Positions 8,028 to 16,700 of a DNA stretch of 50,698 nt are shown piece after piece. The notes under the pieces are model-generated. The model was not told the DNA's origin and searched no databases. It saw nothing but the letters and a program-made list of their open reading frames with translations. Position numbers and translations under genes: made by a program. This stretch comes from a virus, in the IMG/VR virus record IMGVR_UViG_3300035698_027499, positions 1-50,698 of that record; one strand, written 5' to 3'. Positions within the stretch are counted from its first letter, which is position 1, and each line of letters begins with the position of its first letter.

Positions 8028-9233
8028 TCATTTATTATAATGATCGGTATCAGAAGCAGATAGTAATTTGTTATAAATACCTATTTGCTCCTCTTCGTAA
8101 TTCTCATCCCCAATTGCTTTTTGCCAATCTTTTGGTTCTTCAGGTTCCAAATCTGGACTTCGATCAGTATGTCTCTCTCTTTTTGCCATCATGTCCTTTA
8201 ACGACATAACTGGCTGATAACTCTCTCTATCCTTGAACGGGTAAGCAGAACTCCAACCAAATTGAGTTCCTCCTGGAATACTTAATCCAAATTGATTTAC
8301 AGCTCCATCTGGCTCAGAAGATCTACTTCTCAATCGAATTAAAGAACTCTCTCCTAAATCCGATTCATTTAAATAAGATCTAACAAATTCTCTTATTTTA
8401 TTTTCTTTTTTTAATTTTTTCAATCTTTTTATTTTATGCTCGTAAGCATCTTTAGCCGCATCAATAATTTGTTCATCCGATGCCCCTAAAAAAGTTCCAT
8501 TATATCCATCTAAAACATCTCTTAAAGCTCCAGCTAAAGAGTTTTCGCTCTGGAAGTGAGAATAATATCCTTTTTTCCCTTGTAGAAATTGGTGATATAA
8601 TATAGAAAATTCTTCTTCTAGACTAGGTATGTTTTCAGAATCACGAGTCCAATCTTCCTTATCTTGACTAATATCGAAATCCTCTTCTAATTCAGATAAA
8701 ATTGAATCTAATTTTTCAGATAAATCATCATAAATTGCATCATAACTTTCAGCAACATCATAATCTCCATCAATATAAGCTTCTTCAGATTTTCTATCAT
8801 AAAAATCTATTTTCTTTTTTATATTAGTAATATATTTTTTTTGATGGATAGATAATTTTTCCCAAAATAATTTTTTATATTCTAGAGATGTTAAACCTGA
8901 GTCATCCATAGTTTCTCTAGTAACATTTTCACCAGTCAATCCAACGGTCGCATCATCAAAATATGAAAAAGGATCCTTTGGCCTTGAAACATAATCGGGC
9001 TTCGACCCAGAATATTTTCCTATTTTATTTGCAAATCTTTTTTGAAGATTTGGATTGTCAAATTCAAATTCTTCATCTTCATCGGGCAATTCATACATGT
9101 CATAAGGAAATCCACTAGCCGATGGGCGAGGAACCATCTTATGATTGGTCGCTTTTCCATAACCTCCACCACTATTGGCATCTGGGTTTGGAGCATGATA
9201 ATATGTATTAAGCAGCTCTCGAAGCTTCTTCAT
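8028..9233 (-). CDS. Head-module protein of unknown function (401 aa)
   Basis: I do not recognise this protein. It is hydrophilic and mostly helical in its central part: long Lys/Glu/Asp-rich segments run from about 110 to 290, including acidic runs such as SELEEDFD. It has Pro/Gly-rich, probably unstructured ends. There is no signal peptide or membrane segment. It lies between the scaffold and a terminator in the head operon, so a prohead core or virion-interior role is plausible. Several (L/I)xE tripeptides could serve the prohead protease. The ATG has no Shine-Dalgarno sequence, and a CATAAT box lies about 8 nt upstream. It is the first gene after the terminator at 9255-9282, suggesting its own promoter. 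Confidence 0.7.
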   Translation of the reverse strand: MKKLRELLNTYYHAPNPDANSGGGYGKATNHKMVPRPSASGFPYDMYELPDEDEEFEFDNPNLQKRFANKIGKYSGSKPDYVSRPKDPFSYFDDATVGLTGENVTRETMDDSGLTSLEYKKLFWEKLSIHQKKYITNIKKKIDFYDRKSEEAYIDGDYDVAESYDAIYDDLSEKLDSILSELEEDFDISQDKEDWTRDSENIPSLEEEFSILYHQFLQGKKGYYSHFQSENSLAGALRDVLDGYNGTFLGASDEQIIDAAKDAYEHKIKRLKKLKKENKIREFVRSYLNESDLGESSLIRLRSRSSEPDGAVNQFGLSIPGGTQFGWSSAYPFKDRESYQPVMSLKDMMAKRERHTDRSPDLEPEEPKDWQKAIGDENYEEEQIGIYNKLLSASDTDHYNK

Positions 9234-9254
9234 ATTAGTAATTATGATTATTAA

Positions 9255-9282
9255 ATAAAAAAGCCTAGCATAACTAGGCTTT
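9255..9282 (-). terminator. Intrinsic terminator between head genes
   Basis: On the minus strand AGCCTAG, a five-base loop and CTAGGCT are followed by TTTTTTATTT. It begins about 20 nt after the stop of the 137-residue gene (9302). A second strong terminator inside the head cluster implies that the small genes upstream and the scaffold/capsid genes downstream are separate transcription units, or are tuned by partial read-through. Confidence 0.82.
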
Positions 9283-9301
9283 ATGAATATTTTATATTTT
9301 A

Positions 9302-9715
9302 TTATTCAGATGAAGACTTGCCCAAGACGAGCAAATCAAATTTTTGACTTGCAATTTTTTTCGATGTTTCAGAAGGTGATGTTGAATCTCCGAAACCAGA
9401 CGATTTTGGTGGATAATCATCAGGTGGCTTGCCCTTGTTGGCAGGATTTACATCACCTGGACCTGGCGGCGTTGGATTCGGCACCAGCCCAATAATTCCA
9501 GGATCATTTATTTCATTTAGATCTGGTGCCTCACCATAATCCATATTAAATGATCCAAGTACTGGGTTGTCCGAAACTATCCCATCCAAAAATGTATAAA
9601 TAAATTCAGATGGAACAAAGTCTGTTGGCGTCGCGGGAAATTGTTGTGCCAGTGACGTTGTGCCAGACTTACCTAAATCTCGCTCTGTTGGTGTTTCTAC
9701 TGTGTTAGTTGCCAT
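9302..9715 (-). CDS. Small head-module protein, unknown (137 aa)
   Basis: The 137-residue protein is rich in Pro, Gly, Ser, Thr and Asp and looks largely unstructured in its second half (PNPTPPGPGDVNPANKG around residue 75-91). The middle has a short ordered-looking piece (SEFIYTFLDGIV). No domain is recognised. AAGGA lies 7 nt before the ATG and a TATTTAT gap motif 17 nt upstream. It is followed directly by a terminator. The position among head genes suggests a virion or prohead component, but nothing in the sequence proves this. Confidence 0.65.
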   Translation of the reverse strand: MATNTVETPTERDLGKSGTTSLAQQFPATPTDFVPSEFIYTFLDGIVSDNPVLGSFNMDYGEAPDLNEINDPGIIGLVPNPTPPGPGDVNPANKGKPPDDYPPKSSGFGDSTSPSETSKKIASQKFDLLVLGKSSSE

Positions 9716-9763
9716 CTTGTTTTCCTTAAACTATAAATAATAGACTATCTAAAAAAATGCCTA

Positions 9764-10099
9764 TTATTTTTTTGCTACCAACTTAGAAATTGTTGCTTTT
9801 AATCTAGAATTTTCATTCTGAATTTGCTTTTTTTGAAGCTTTTCCTGCAAGGCTTTACGCTGTTTCCTCAAAGCCATCACCATTCTCATAGCCTTATTCT
9901 CTTTTGCAATAACACTTTCAAGTTTTGGTTTAATTCCCAATGCCTTTTCGTAATCAACCTGATGCACAAGTGTGTCAGCATATTCGTCAGCTTCAACTTC
10001 GTCAGTGTCTTTAGCTGCCTTAGCTAATTCTTTGTCAACTTTGTCGGTTTCTTCTTTGATGAGAGCCATAAGCTCCTTTATTGCCATCTTTTTAGCCAT
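9764..10099 (-). CDS. Small coiled-coil head-module protein (111 aa)
   Basis: The 111-residue protein is almost entirely helical and strongly charged. The C-terminal half (about 60-110: Lys, Gln, Leu and Glu with heptad-like spacing) should form a coiled coil; the N-terminal half is acidic. This composition recalls the small prohead-core proteins of T4-like phages (gp67/gp68 type), which also lie in the portal-to-scaffold interval, but I see no motif that settles it. AAGGAG lies 7 nt before the ATG and a TATTTAT element about 32 nt upstream. It is a candidate scaffold accessory protein. Confidence 0.7.
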   Translation of the reverse strand: MAKKMAIKELMALIKEETDKVDKELAKAAKDTDEVEADEYADTLVHQVDYEKALGIKPKLESVIAKENKAMRMVMALRKQRKALQEKLQKKQIQNENSRLKATISKLVAKK

Positions 10100-10150
10100 A
10101 TTAAATCTCCTTGGGCTTGTTTGCCTTATTTATAAATATATACTTATTTT

Positions 10151-10867
10151 CTAATTCTTGGAAGTTTGGAATGCTAATTTGGCCCAGCCGCCGCCCGCCA
10201 TGTCCGTGCCAAACATTTCCTCTGGTGTTTTTTCGGCCACAATGGATGCAGCCATGTCAGCAGGTTGCGATCCCTGAGAATCATGACTCAAGGGCTGTTT
10301 CCGAAAAGTCGTTTTAGCAGTATCTAATAATAAAGACGTTATGTCCATTCTTGAACCGTCTTCTAACATCATGTGAGTCTGGCCTTTTTCTTCTAAAGCT
10401 TTTTTAATAACCTTGTCATCGTCAGGATGGCTCTGAGTTGATTGAGAGCGACTTTGATTTTGTGCAGAGCTTCCCCCAAATATGTCTTGAAAAAATGTTA
10501 GCGTGTCTGGTGAGGACTCTGCAATAACTTGCTGCCTAATCCAACTGCCACCCAACTTACTGTAAGCCTTATTGGTCCATTCTTCTATTTTCTTTTTGCT
10601 CTTAAATCCTAATCCGTGATTTGGAACTTCAATTTTATTTCCCTCATACTTGAAAGGATTTTCTTTACCTTGAGATATCAAAAGTAACCTATCATACAAC
10701 TCAGGCTTACTAGGTTCCTTAGGCATATTTTTAGTAACTATGCCTTCCATAATTGTCTCAGAATTATTCATTATAATTTCCAAAACCAAAGCTTTTACTT
10801 CTTCATCTTCCGCTACAGATTCCAGTAACCATTCTTTAAAAAGATTTTTTAATTGATCTAAATTCAT
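10151..10867 (-). CDS. Head-module protein of unknown function (238 aa)
   Basis: I do not recognise this 238-residue protein. It starts with an acidic helical segment (MNLDQLKNLFKEWLLESVAEDEEV) positioned at residues 1-24. A mixed region follows, then a polar low-complexity stretch (Ser/Gln-rich around 135-148) and a Gly-rich end (FGTDMAGGGWAK). There is no membrane segment. CTGGAG lies 8 nt before the ATG, and the gene starts 3 nt after the end of its neighbour, so the two are translated together. A virion-interior or prohead role is inferred only from location. Confidence 0.68.
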   Translation of the reverse strand: MNLDQLKNLFKEWLLESVAEDEEVKALVLEIIMNNSETIMEGIVTKNMPKEPSKPELYDRLLLISQGKENPFKYEGNKIEVPNHGLGFKSKKKIEEWTNKAYSKLGGSWIRQQVIAESSPDTLTFFQDIFGGSSAQNQSRSQSTQSHPDDDKVIKKALEEKGQTHMMLEDGSRMDITSLLLDTAKTTFRKQPLSHDSQGSQPADMAASIVAEKTPEEMFGTDMAGGGWAKLAFQTSKN

Positions 10868-10870
10868 TAA

Positions 10871-11263
10871 TTAAACTCCAGGCAAGAATTGAGAACCAGA
10901 TGGCGCAGGATCAGAACCTGTTAGGTGTGGATAATTAGAACGAGGAATGGAAGTTAGTCCTGCCAATACATCAACGGTTGCAGCAGTTCCAGACATCCAT
11001 AAATCCCGAATCTTTATATTAATTTCAAAAGGTATATCTGTGCTTACGACAGTAAACGCATGATCTCCAGTTGTGACTCCATCTTCAGTAAACCCGAATG
11101 TAACAGTTCCTACCGTAGGCTTCACAACAAAAAATTTAGTAACTGCTGGAAATGAAATTCTTACTAATCCACTAACAGCTAATGAGCCCGTTACCCATGG
11201 TGTTCCACTAACCATGTATTCAGGTACGCTTTGTACTCCAGGTACTGGTGGTCTTAATCCCAT
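10871..11263 (-). CDS. Small beta-rich protein, possible capsid decoration protein
   Basis: The 130-residue protein is rich in Val, Thr, Gly, Ser and Pro with alternating hydrophobic residues, pointing to an all-beta fold. It contains a PEYMVSGTPWVTGS segment near residues 14-27 and ends in a flexible Pro/Gly/Ser tail. It has no Cys, no signal peptide and no membrane helix. GAGGGGA lies just before the ATG. It stands immediately downstream of the LAGLIDADG gene and ahead of the small head proteins. Small beta proteins in such positions are often outer capsid decoration or vertex proteins, which is my best guess. Confidence 0.6.
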   Translation of the reverse strand: MGLRPPVPGVQSVPEYMVSGTPWVTGSLAVSGLVRISFPAVTKFFVVKPTVGTVTFGFTEDGVTTGDHAFTVVSTDIPFEINIKIRDLWMSGTAATVDVLAGLTSIPRSNYPHLTGSDPAPSGSQFLPGV

Positions 11264-11320
11264 TATATTCCCCTCTTCATATCAATAGTAATATTTAAAT
11301 TCATATTAGTAAATATGCTA

Positions 11321-12295
11321 TCACAAATATAACAAATTGATTTTGTCCCATTTTCTTTTAAGTAAAGGCAAATCCATACAATTTATTGTTTTAATTAAAG
11401 AATAAGCACGATATCCCTTTATGGAATATCTGTAAATTCCCTTCTCCTTACTAACATTCGCTAATCTCTTGCCCTTCTTAGGTAAAAACAATTCATCAAA
11501 TATATTTTTAATTTCATCTAAAAATTTTTCCGTTCCATTTATTCCACAAAATAAATACTTTTTATTTTTAGTCAAACTAATATATCCATCTCCATCAATG
11601 TATCCGGCTATAAATGCTAATTTTTGTTTCAAATTGTCAAATAATGGAAATTCTAATTTATGCGTCTTTCTAGGAACAAAGCCAAAATTTTTTGATAATT
11701 GAGAACACATTTCTTTAGCATTACTTACCCACACAGAACAATATCTAAAATATTCTCCGTTCTTCTTTATCTTATTTCCTTTTTTATTTCCAACAATTTG
11801 TCCATCATAATTGATAAATTTAACAAATCTATAAAGGTGTTCAATATCTTTTTGAGATAATGATAATTTTAAAGCTTTGTTATTAACATTGCATCCATCA
11901 GCAACTAAAAACCCAGCCCAATAACAAACAGTCAGATCTTCCTTACTTTCAAATGAATTTATATTATGAGAATAATATCCATCCCTTTTATAATCAATAC
12001 TATCTAAACCAAATTCATTAATTTTCTTAACGATGCTTTGAGGATGTTTGCCAAGACCACTAACAAGATCTGCTTTAGATATTTGAAAATAATTTTCCTT
12101 AAGAAAATCTATCTCACCATCTGTCCAATCATGAGTTTGAGTTAATTTATATCTTGACTTTGCTCTTTTTATTGATTCGAAAGTTTTATCTGGGAATATA
12201 CTCATGAGTTCCACATTGGAACTCCGAAAGTTATTTTTCAATAATTCAATTTCTTTATTAGTCCAAAATTTATAATTTCGCTTTTTATCTACCAC
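11321..12295 (-). CDS. LAGLIDADG homing endonuclease, free-standing
   Basis: The 324-residue protein has two dodecapeptide motifs, CYWAGFLVADGCN (about 124-136) and AFIAGYIDGDGYI (about 227-239). Each ends in the Asp-Gly that supplies the metal-binding acid, and the 100-residue spacing is typical of single-chain two-repeat enzymes. The N-terminal 100 residues hold two Trp-containing SANT/Myb-like helical repeats (KFWTNKEIELLK and HDWTDGEIDFLK) that probably help recognise DNA. It is not inside an intron or intein: it starts 7 nt inside the 3' end of the prohead protease gene, with its own start and stop. The protease C terminus is therefore made by the gene junction. Homing next to a conserved head gene is the inferred purpose. 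Confidence 0.88.
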   Translation of the reverse strand: MVDKKRNYKFWTNKEIELLKNNFRSSNVELMSIFPDKTFESIKRAKSRYKLTQTHDWTDGEIDFLKENYFQISKADLVSGLGKHPQSIVKKINEFGLDSIDYKRDGYYSHNINSFESKEDLTVCYWAGFLVADGCNVNNKALKLSLSQKDIEHLYRFVKFINYDGQIVGNKKGNKIKKNGEYFRYCSVWVSNAKEMCSQLSKNFGFVPRKTHKLEFPLFDNLKQKLAFIAGYIDGDGYISLTKNKKYLFCGINGTEKFLDEIKNIFDELFLPKKGKRLANVSKEKGIYRYSIKGYRAYSLIKTINCMDLPLLKRKWDKINLLYL

Positions 12296-12906
12296 AATAA
12301 AATGTCATTTAAAACTCTATCAATTCTATCAGACTTATTGAAGAAACTATTAATCTCTTTAAGATCGAGAGATGTAATCTCTCGTCCTTCTTTCATAACA
12401 AAAGCTCCTGGAGTCGATGGTTCTGTAACTAGATCCCAACAGATCAATTGAAAATCATTTTGTACAACATTATATCCATTTGGATCTCGTTCCGTTGAAC
12501 CAACTCCGCGGGAAGATATGCCAATTGTCATTCCTGCCTCAACCAACTTAATAACGTTGGTGCCATGCGGATCCAAAGGCAAAATCTTTAATGTTCCAAA
12601 AACAATTCCTTTATCGTCCATATAAACTTCAGTCATAGCATGACTTACTGTTTGAAATTCAATAACAGAACTGTCGGTATGGTCCAAAGAACCATAAGCC
12701 CTTTTCTCCCTAATCAGTTTCTGATAATTTCTAACTTCTTTTTCTAAAATATCTTTTGGATAGATTCTTCCATTTTGATTAACAGTATCTGCTCTCTGTA
12801 TGATGCCCTTAAGATACACAGCATCACTCTCTTTACCAGTTGTTGTAATCTCTTTTATAACTTCCACTTTGTAATCAAAGCGATTATATTCGTCAAGTAA
12901 TTTCAT
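12289..12906 (-). CDS. Prohead core protease (T4 gp21-like)
   Basis: This 205-residue serine protease matures the prohead by cutting scaffold and capsid proteins. The His motif is SLDH (H76) and the Ser motif GISSRGVGS (about 129-137), followed by CWDLVTEPSTPGAFV (about 156-170), the conserved layout of the gp21 family. The length is close to T4 gp21. It lies between the portal side of the module and the small head genes, the T4 order. AAGGA lies 6 nt before the ATG. Its last codons overlap the LAGLIDADG gene, so the homing insertion may have replaced the original C-terminal residues. Confidence 0.9.
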   Translation of the reverse strand: MKLLDEYNRFDYKVEVIKEITTTGKESDAVYLKGIIQRADTVNQNGRIYPKDILEKEVRNYQKLIREKRAYGSLDHTDSSVIEFQTVSHAMTEVYMDDKGIVFGTLKILPLDPHGTNVIKLVEAGMTIGISSRGVGSTERDPNGYNVVQNDFQLICWDLVTEPSTPGAFVMKEGREITSLDLKEINSFFNKSDRIDRVLNDILLW

Positions 12907-12915
12907 TTTATTTCC

Positions 12916-13758
12916 TTATGCTATTTCTTCTTTTAATTTGGTTACATCAAGAAACTTCTCAACAGTACTGTCGGTAATATCTTCAATATTTTCTGCCAAA
13001 ATTAAATCCTTGGCCTTAGATAGTTTTTCCTCGACATATTTATTCTTCCCTTTGTTTTCGCTCAAATAAACATCGATCTTCTCAAGTGTGTCTTTTTTGA
13101 TCAAAGATATATGTTCATGAAGTCTTTCCCTATTCTCGTCTGATTCTTGTGAAAAAACATATGTTTTAATTAATTTAATTTGTTCTTCTGATAAATTGTT
13201 ATAATACTTATCGTTCAGCTTTTTAATCATAAGCTTTTCAACTAATGGATCGGCAGCACTAATCGCTTCCTCATCTAAAGTTGGAATTATTTTTTCAGAT
13301 AACAGCCATTCTTTCAATTGTTCTTCGTATTGCGCAACCTGAACAATATCGCTTGAACTGACTCTCCATTCATTGAGAAGTGATTGAATCGTTGCATAGA
13401 TTTTATATTCAGGAATTCTTCTATCGTAAAAAACCTTCTTACTTAGGTTGTGATTAATGCTCCTAATAAGAAGCGATTTTTCATAATCTAATTTTTCATC
13501 ATTATAATTTTTAGATTCTTGTTTGGCAGCATTAATAATTTTATCGGCCACAGACTCATTCTTAACTGTTGTCGCCACCAATGAATGAAACAAACGAAAT
13601 TCTTTATAAAGTTCTGTGTTTCTTTTGAAGTTTGTTCTTAATATATTTAAAGCAGTATCTCTTCGCTTATCATTTCCTTCAATAAGGCTGTCTGAAACAG
13701 TGCGGACAAGAAATTCGTATATTAGTCCAGTATTTCTTTTTTTATTATGTCTTGTCAT
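12916..13758 (-). CDS. Unknown helical protein between portal and protease (280 aa)
   Basis: The 280-residue protein is predicted entirely helical, rich in Lys, Glu, Asn and Ile. It has a basic N terminus (MTRHNKKRNTGLIYEFLVR) and a Leu/Lys/Glu-rich C-terminal third that may form a coiled coil. No enzyme motif is visible. Its start lies within the last 14 nt of the portal gene, and the protease follows 10 nt after its stop, so it is tightly coupled to both. T4 has the small core proteins gp67 and gp68 here; this one is longer, but a prohead core or assembly role is a fair inference. My impression is that other T4-like marine phages have a similar gene at this spot. Confidence 0.72.
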   Translation of the reverse strand: MTRHNKKRNTGLIYEFLVRTVSDSLIEGNDKRRDTALNILRTNFKRNTELYKEFRLFHSLVATTVKNESVADKIINAAKQESKNYNDEKLDYEKSLLIRSINHNLSKKVFYDRRIPEYKIYATIQSLLNEWRVSSSDIVQVAQYEEQLKEWLLSEKIIPTLDEEAISAADPLVEKLMIKKLNDKYYNNLSEEQIKLIKTYVFSQESDENRERLHEHISLIKKDTLEKIDVYLSENKGKNKYVEEKLSKAKDLILAENIEDITDSTVEKFLDVTKLKEEIA

Positions 13759-16700
13759 TATCGCTATCGCTCTCTTTTATTTCATAAATTCCATCTATTT
13801 CTTCATCAACAATTTCTGAGATAACATCTTTAACACTCTTAGCCTTTTTTACAATTTTGGGCGCCATTAGATTTGAACCATCATTTATACTTATGCTTTT
13901 TGTAATTGATTCTATAGTCTGCTTTAGATCATTGCTCAATCTTGTCCTAATATTTTCAGAATCTTCAATAGCAGATATTTGTCTATCTATCGCATCCGAT
14001 AATTTAAATGTGTTTCCTTTGCGGAATTTCTTCGCAAACATGTCTCCATAATGACGATCCTTTACATCCAATGCATCATTAGGGTTCGGAACTTTCATGC
14101 CCTTGGACCCAGGACTCTTAGTCCGACTTGGTCTTAAATTATTGTGCTTATATCTAGATAATTGATTCTGTTGATGAACAGGCTTATATTCGTCTTTTTC
14201 ATCATAATCTGCTTCGATAATCTCATCTTCATCGTCGGTGATTAATGGACCGACCGCTTTGTCATGTGCAAAAAGATCCTCTTCGTCTTCTTCTGCACCA
14301 ATTTCAGGTGCTTCCTCTTCGTCTCCGCCTTCTCCACCCTCTTCAGGAATATCAAAGTCCAAACCACCACCGCCTCCACCAAAGTCACCACCACCAAGAC
14401 CTCCGCCGCCTTCTCCACCTTCGGCTGCACCAGTAGAAATTTGTTCCATCTTCGCTCTTCTTATGAGTTCTTCAGCTTGATCCTCAAACATTTGCTCAAT
14501 TTGCTGATCAGTTAAACCAATAACTTCTTTATAAAGCCACTTTTCAGTAAGCATTCCTTCAGGTCTTGTTCCCAAAATTTCAAGCTTGGTCCTAATTCCT
14601 TCAAGCTTTTGTTGTTGAGCCATCGTCGATGGATTAGATAACTGTATTCTAAAATTAACAATATCTTCTCCAGTATATCCGTGGGCAGTCAAATGAATGG
14701 CAGCAATCTTATTTAATTCTGAAATGATGATTTGCTGAATTTGCTGAATCGATCGCGCAAAACGTATATCCTCCTGTGCGAGGTTAGATTTTGAACTCAA
14801 TGCCTCTTCAAATCCCAAATAAGCCTTTGGAACCTTAAGGGCAGCAAAAAGTTTTCTTTGGATATATTCGACATCATCAATAGCCGTCGTGTTCGCACCA
14901 CCAGCCAAGGTATCAATGCGTGTTCCAGTTTCAGTTCCACGCACCGCCAAAAAGTAATCAATATCAACGGACCAAGGGTTATACCGCAAATCTACGCGTC
15001 CAGCAGATTTGTCAACAACTTCTTGACTTTTCAATGTAACTCTGGCTTGTTCCATTACGTTTGGAACATCAGCTGGTGGAGTATTGGCAACATCAATGTA
15101 GAACACTCTTCTTTCAGGTGCACGAATTACACGATAAACTAACATGGCATCTTCTGCCATTATTAATTGTCTCCAGATACGTCGAGCACTTTCTAAGACA
15201 GAAGATCCATATGGAAGAAACGTATCATTTCCAAGCAATCGAAAATGAATAACTTGCCAATTTTCAAGGATCTGATTGCTCTCATTTACCCATCTAAATC
15301 TGACAGCGAATGGATCGTTTGGGTCATATCCTTCTTCTCTTTCGATTTCATTTACAGGAATTGGATGAACATTTATGACACCATATTCGGGCGAAACATC
15401 AGTCAGGAGGAAGAAATCCCCATATTTACACAAGTTACGAACCCACGGTCTTGCATTAAATTCAAAATTTAATGTATCATAATATAACTCTTCTAAGATT
15501 CTCTTAATTTTTGGATTCTCTGATTGAATATGCAAAGAAAATCCTTTTTCATCTTTCGCTACCGTCTCATCGGAGTATATGTCCAAAGCACTTGCTATCT
15601 CGGGTGTATACTCCATTTCACTTTGGAAAACCATAACAAAATCAAGTACTTGCCCTTTTTTGGGATTGTTTTTATTTTTACATCCGACTGCAAGATTGTG
15701 ATATTTCGGTACCGTTATGTTATAAACAACATCTTCCTTTTCAATAAATTCTATAGATGAAACCTTATGGTTATTATAATGCTCAACCCATTCATGAAAG
15801 GAATTATATCCCTCTTTTTTTATGCGAGATAGAACTTTGTTGGCGGTAGTATTTGCAGCACTAGCTAACTCCCTATAAGTCATGCCCTTTTTGTAGCTAG
15901 AACATATGTTTTGATAAGTAATTGTTTTGTCAATAATGGCTATCCTACCAACGCCATCAACAACTTTAAATCCATTACTTCTTTTAAAGTCGGACCAGGT
16001 ACCATGTCCATTACTACCCAGCCTTCTTCTAATAGCGTTAGGAGAACAATTCAACTTTTCACAAAGTTCATAAATATTCTCGCAATCTTTACCAGACTCT
16101 AAAATAACTTCTATTTTCGGAGATTTTGTCTCAATACAAATGCTTTCATGTATAATGTGATCTTGAATACTGTTTCTTTTGGACTTAAAGTCCAACCAAT
16201 TTTTAAAGCCTTTTTCTCTCAGCCTTCTCTTTAGTACATTTGCATCTACGCCAAGAACCTTTTTGACTTTACTCATAGTAAAGTCATTTTCAATTGCTAT
16301 TGACAATATTTTATCAAATATAATATCAGTTCTTTTGCAGGGATTATTTTTTTTCATCCATTTTGAATGTTTTTCATTTGGCTTTCCAAATTTATTTTTA
16401 TTATTAAGTTGAGCATGATAGCGATTATGCTCATATCTGTCCATAATCTTTAGATTCTCTAAAAGATTATTTGAACTTTTAAAGTCTAAATGATGAACTA
16501 CTTCATTTTCTTTTAATGGTCTTATAAAATATTCTGCTACAATTTTGTGCTCTTGTGTCCAGCCCCCAGCAGTAGCATCATCTTTATTTATTGTATAAAT
16601 CCATTTATAACCAGAATCATCAAATTCTCTAACATTAAAAGGCATTAGTGCGTCATAGCTACATAAATCTTGAGCTTCACATGGAGAACCATCTCTAAGC

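Noticed and set aside
14238-14515. Plus-strand proline/serine- and histidine-rich ORFs
   Set aside because: They are the complement of the Gly/Glu-rich C-terminal stretch of the portal gene; such low-complexity codons open all frames.
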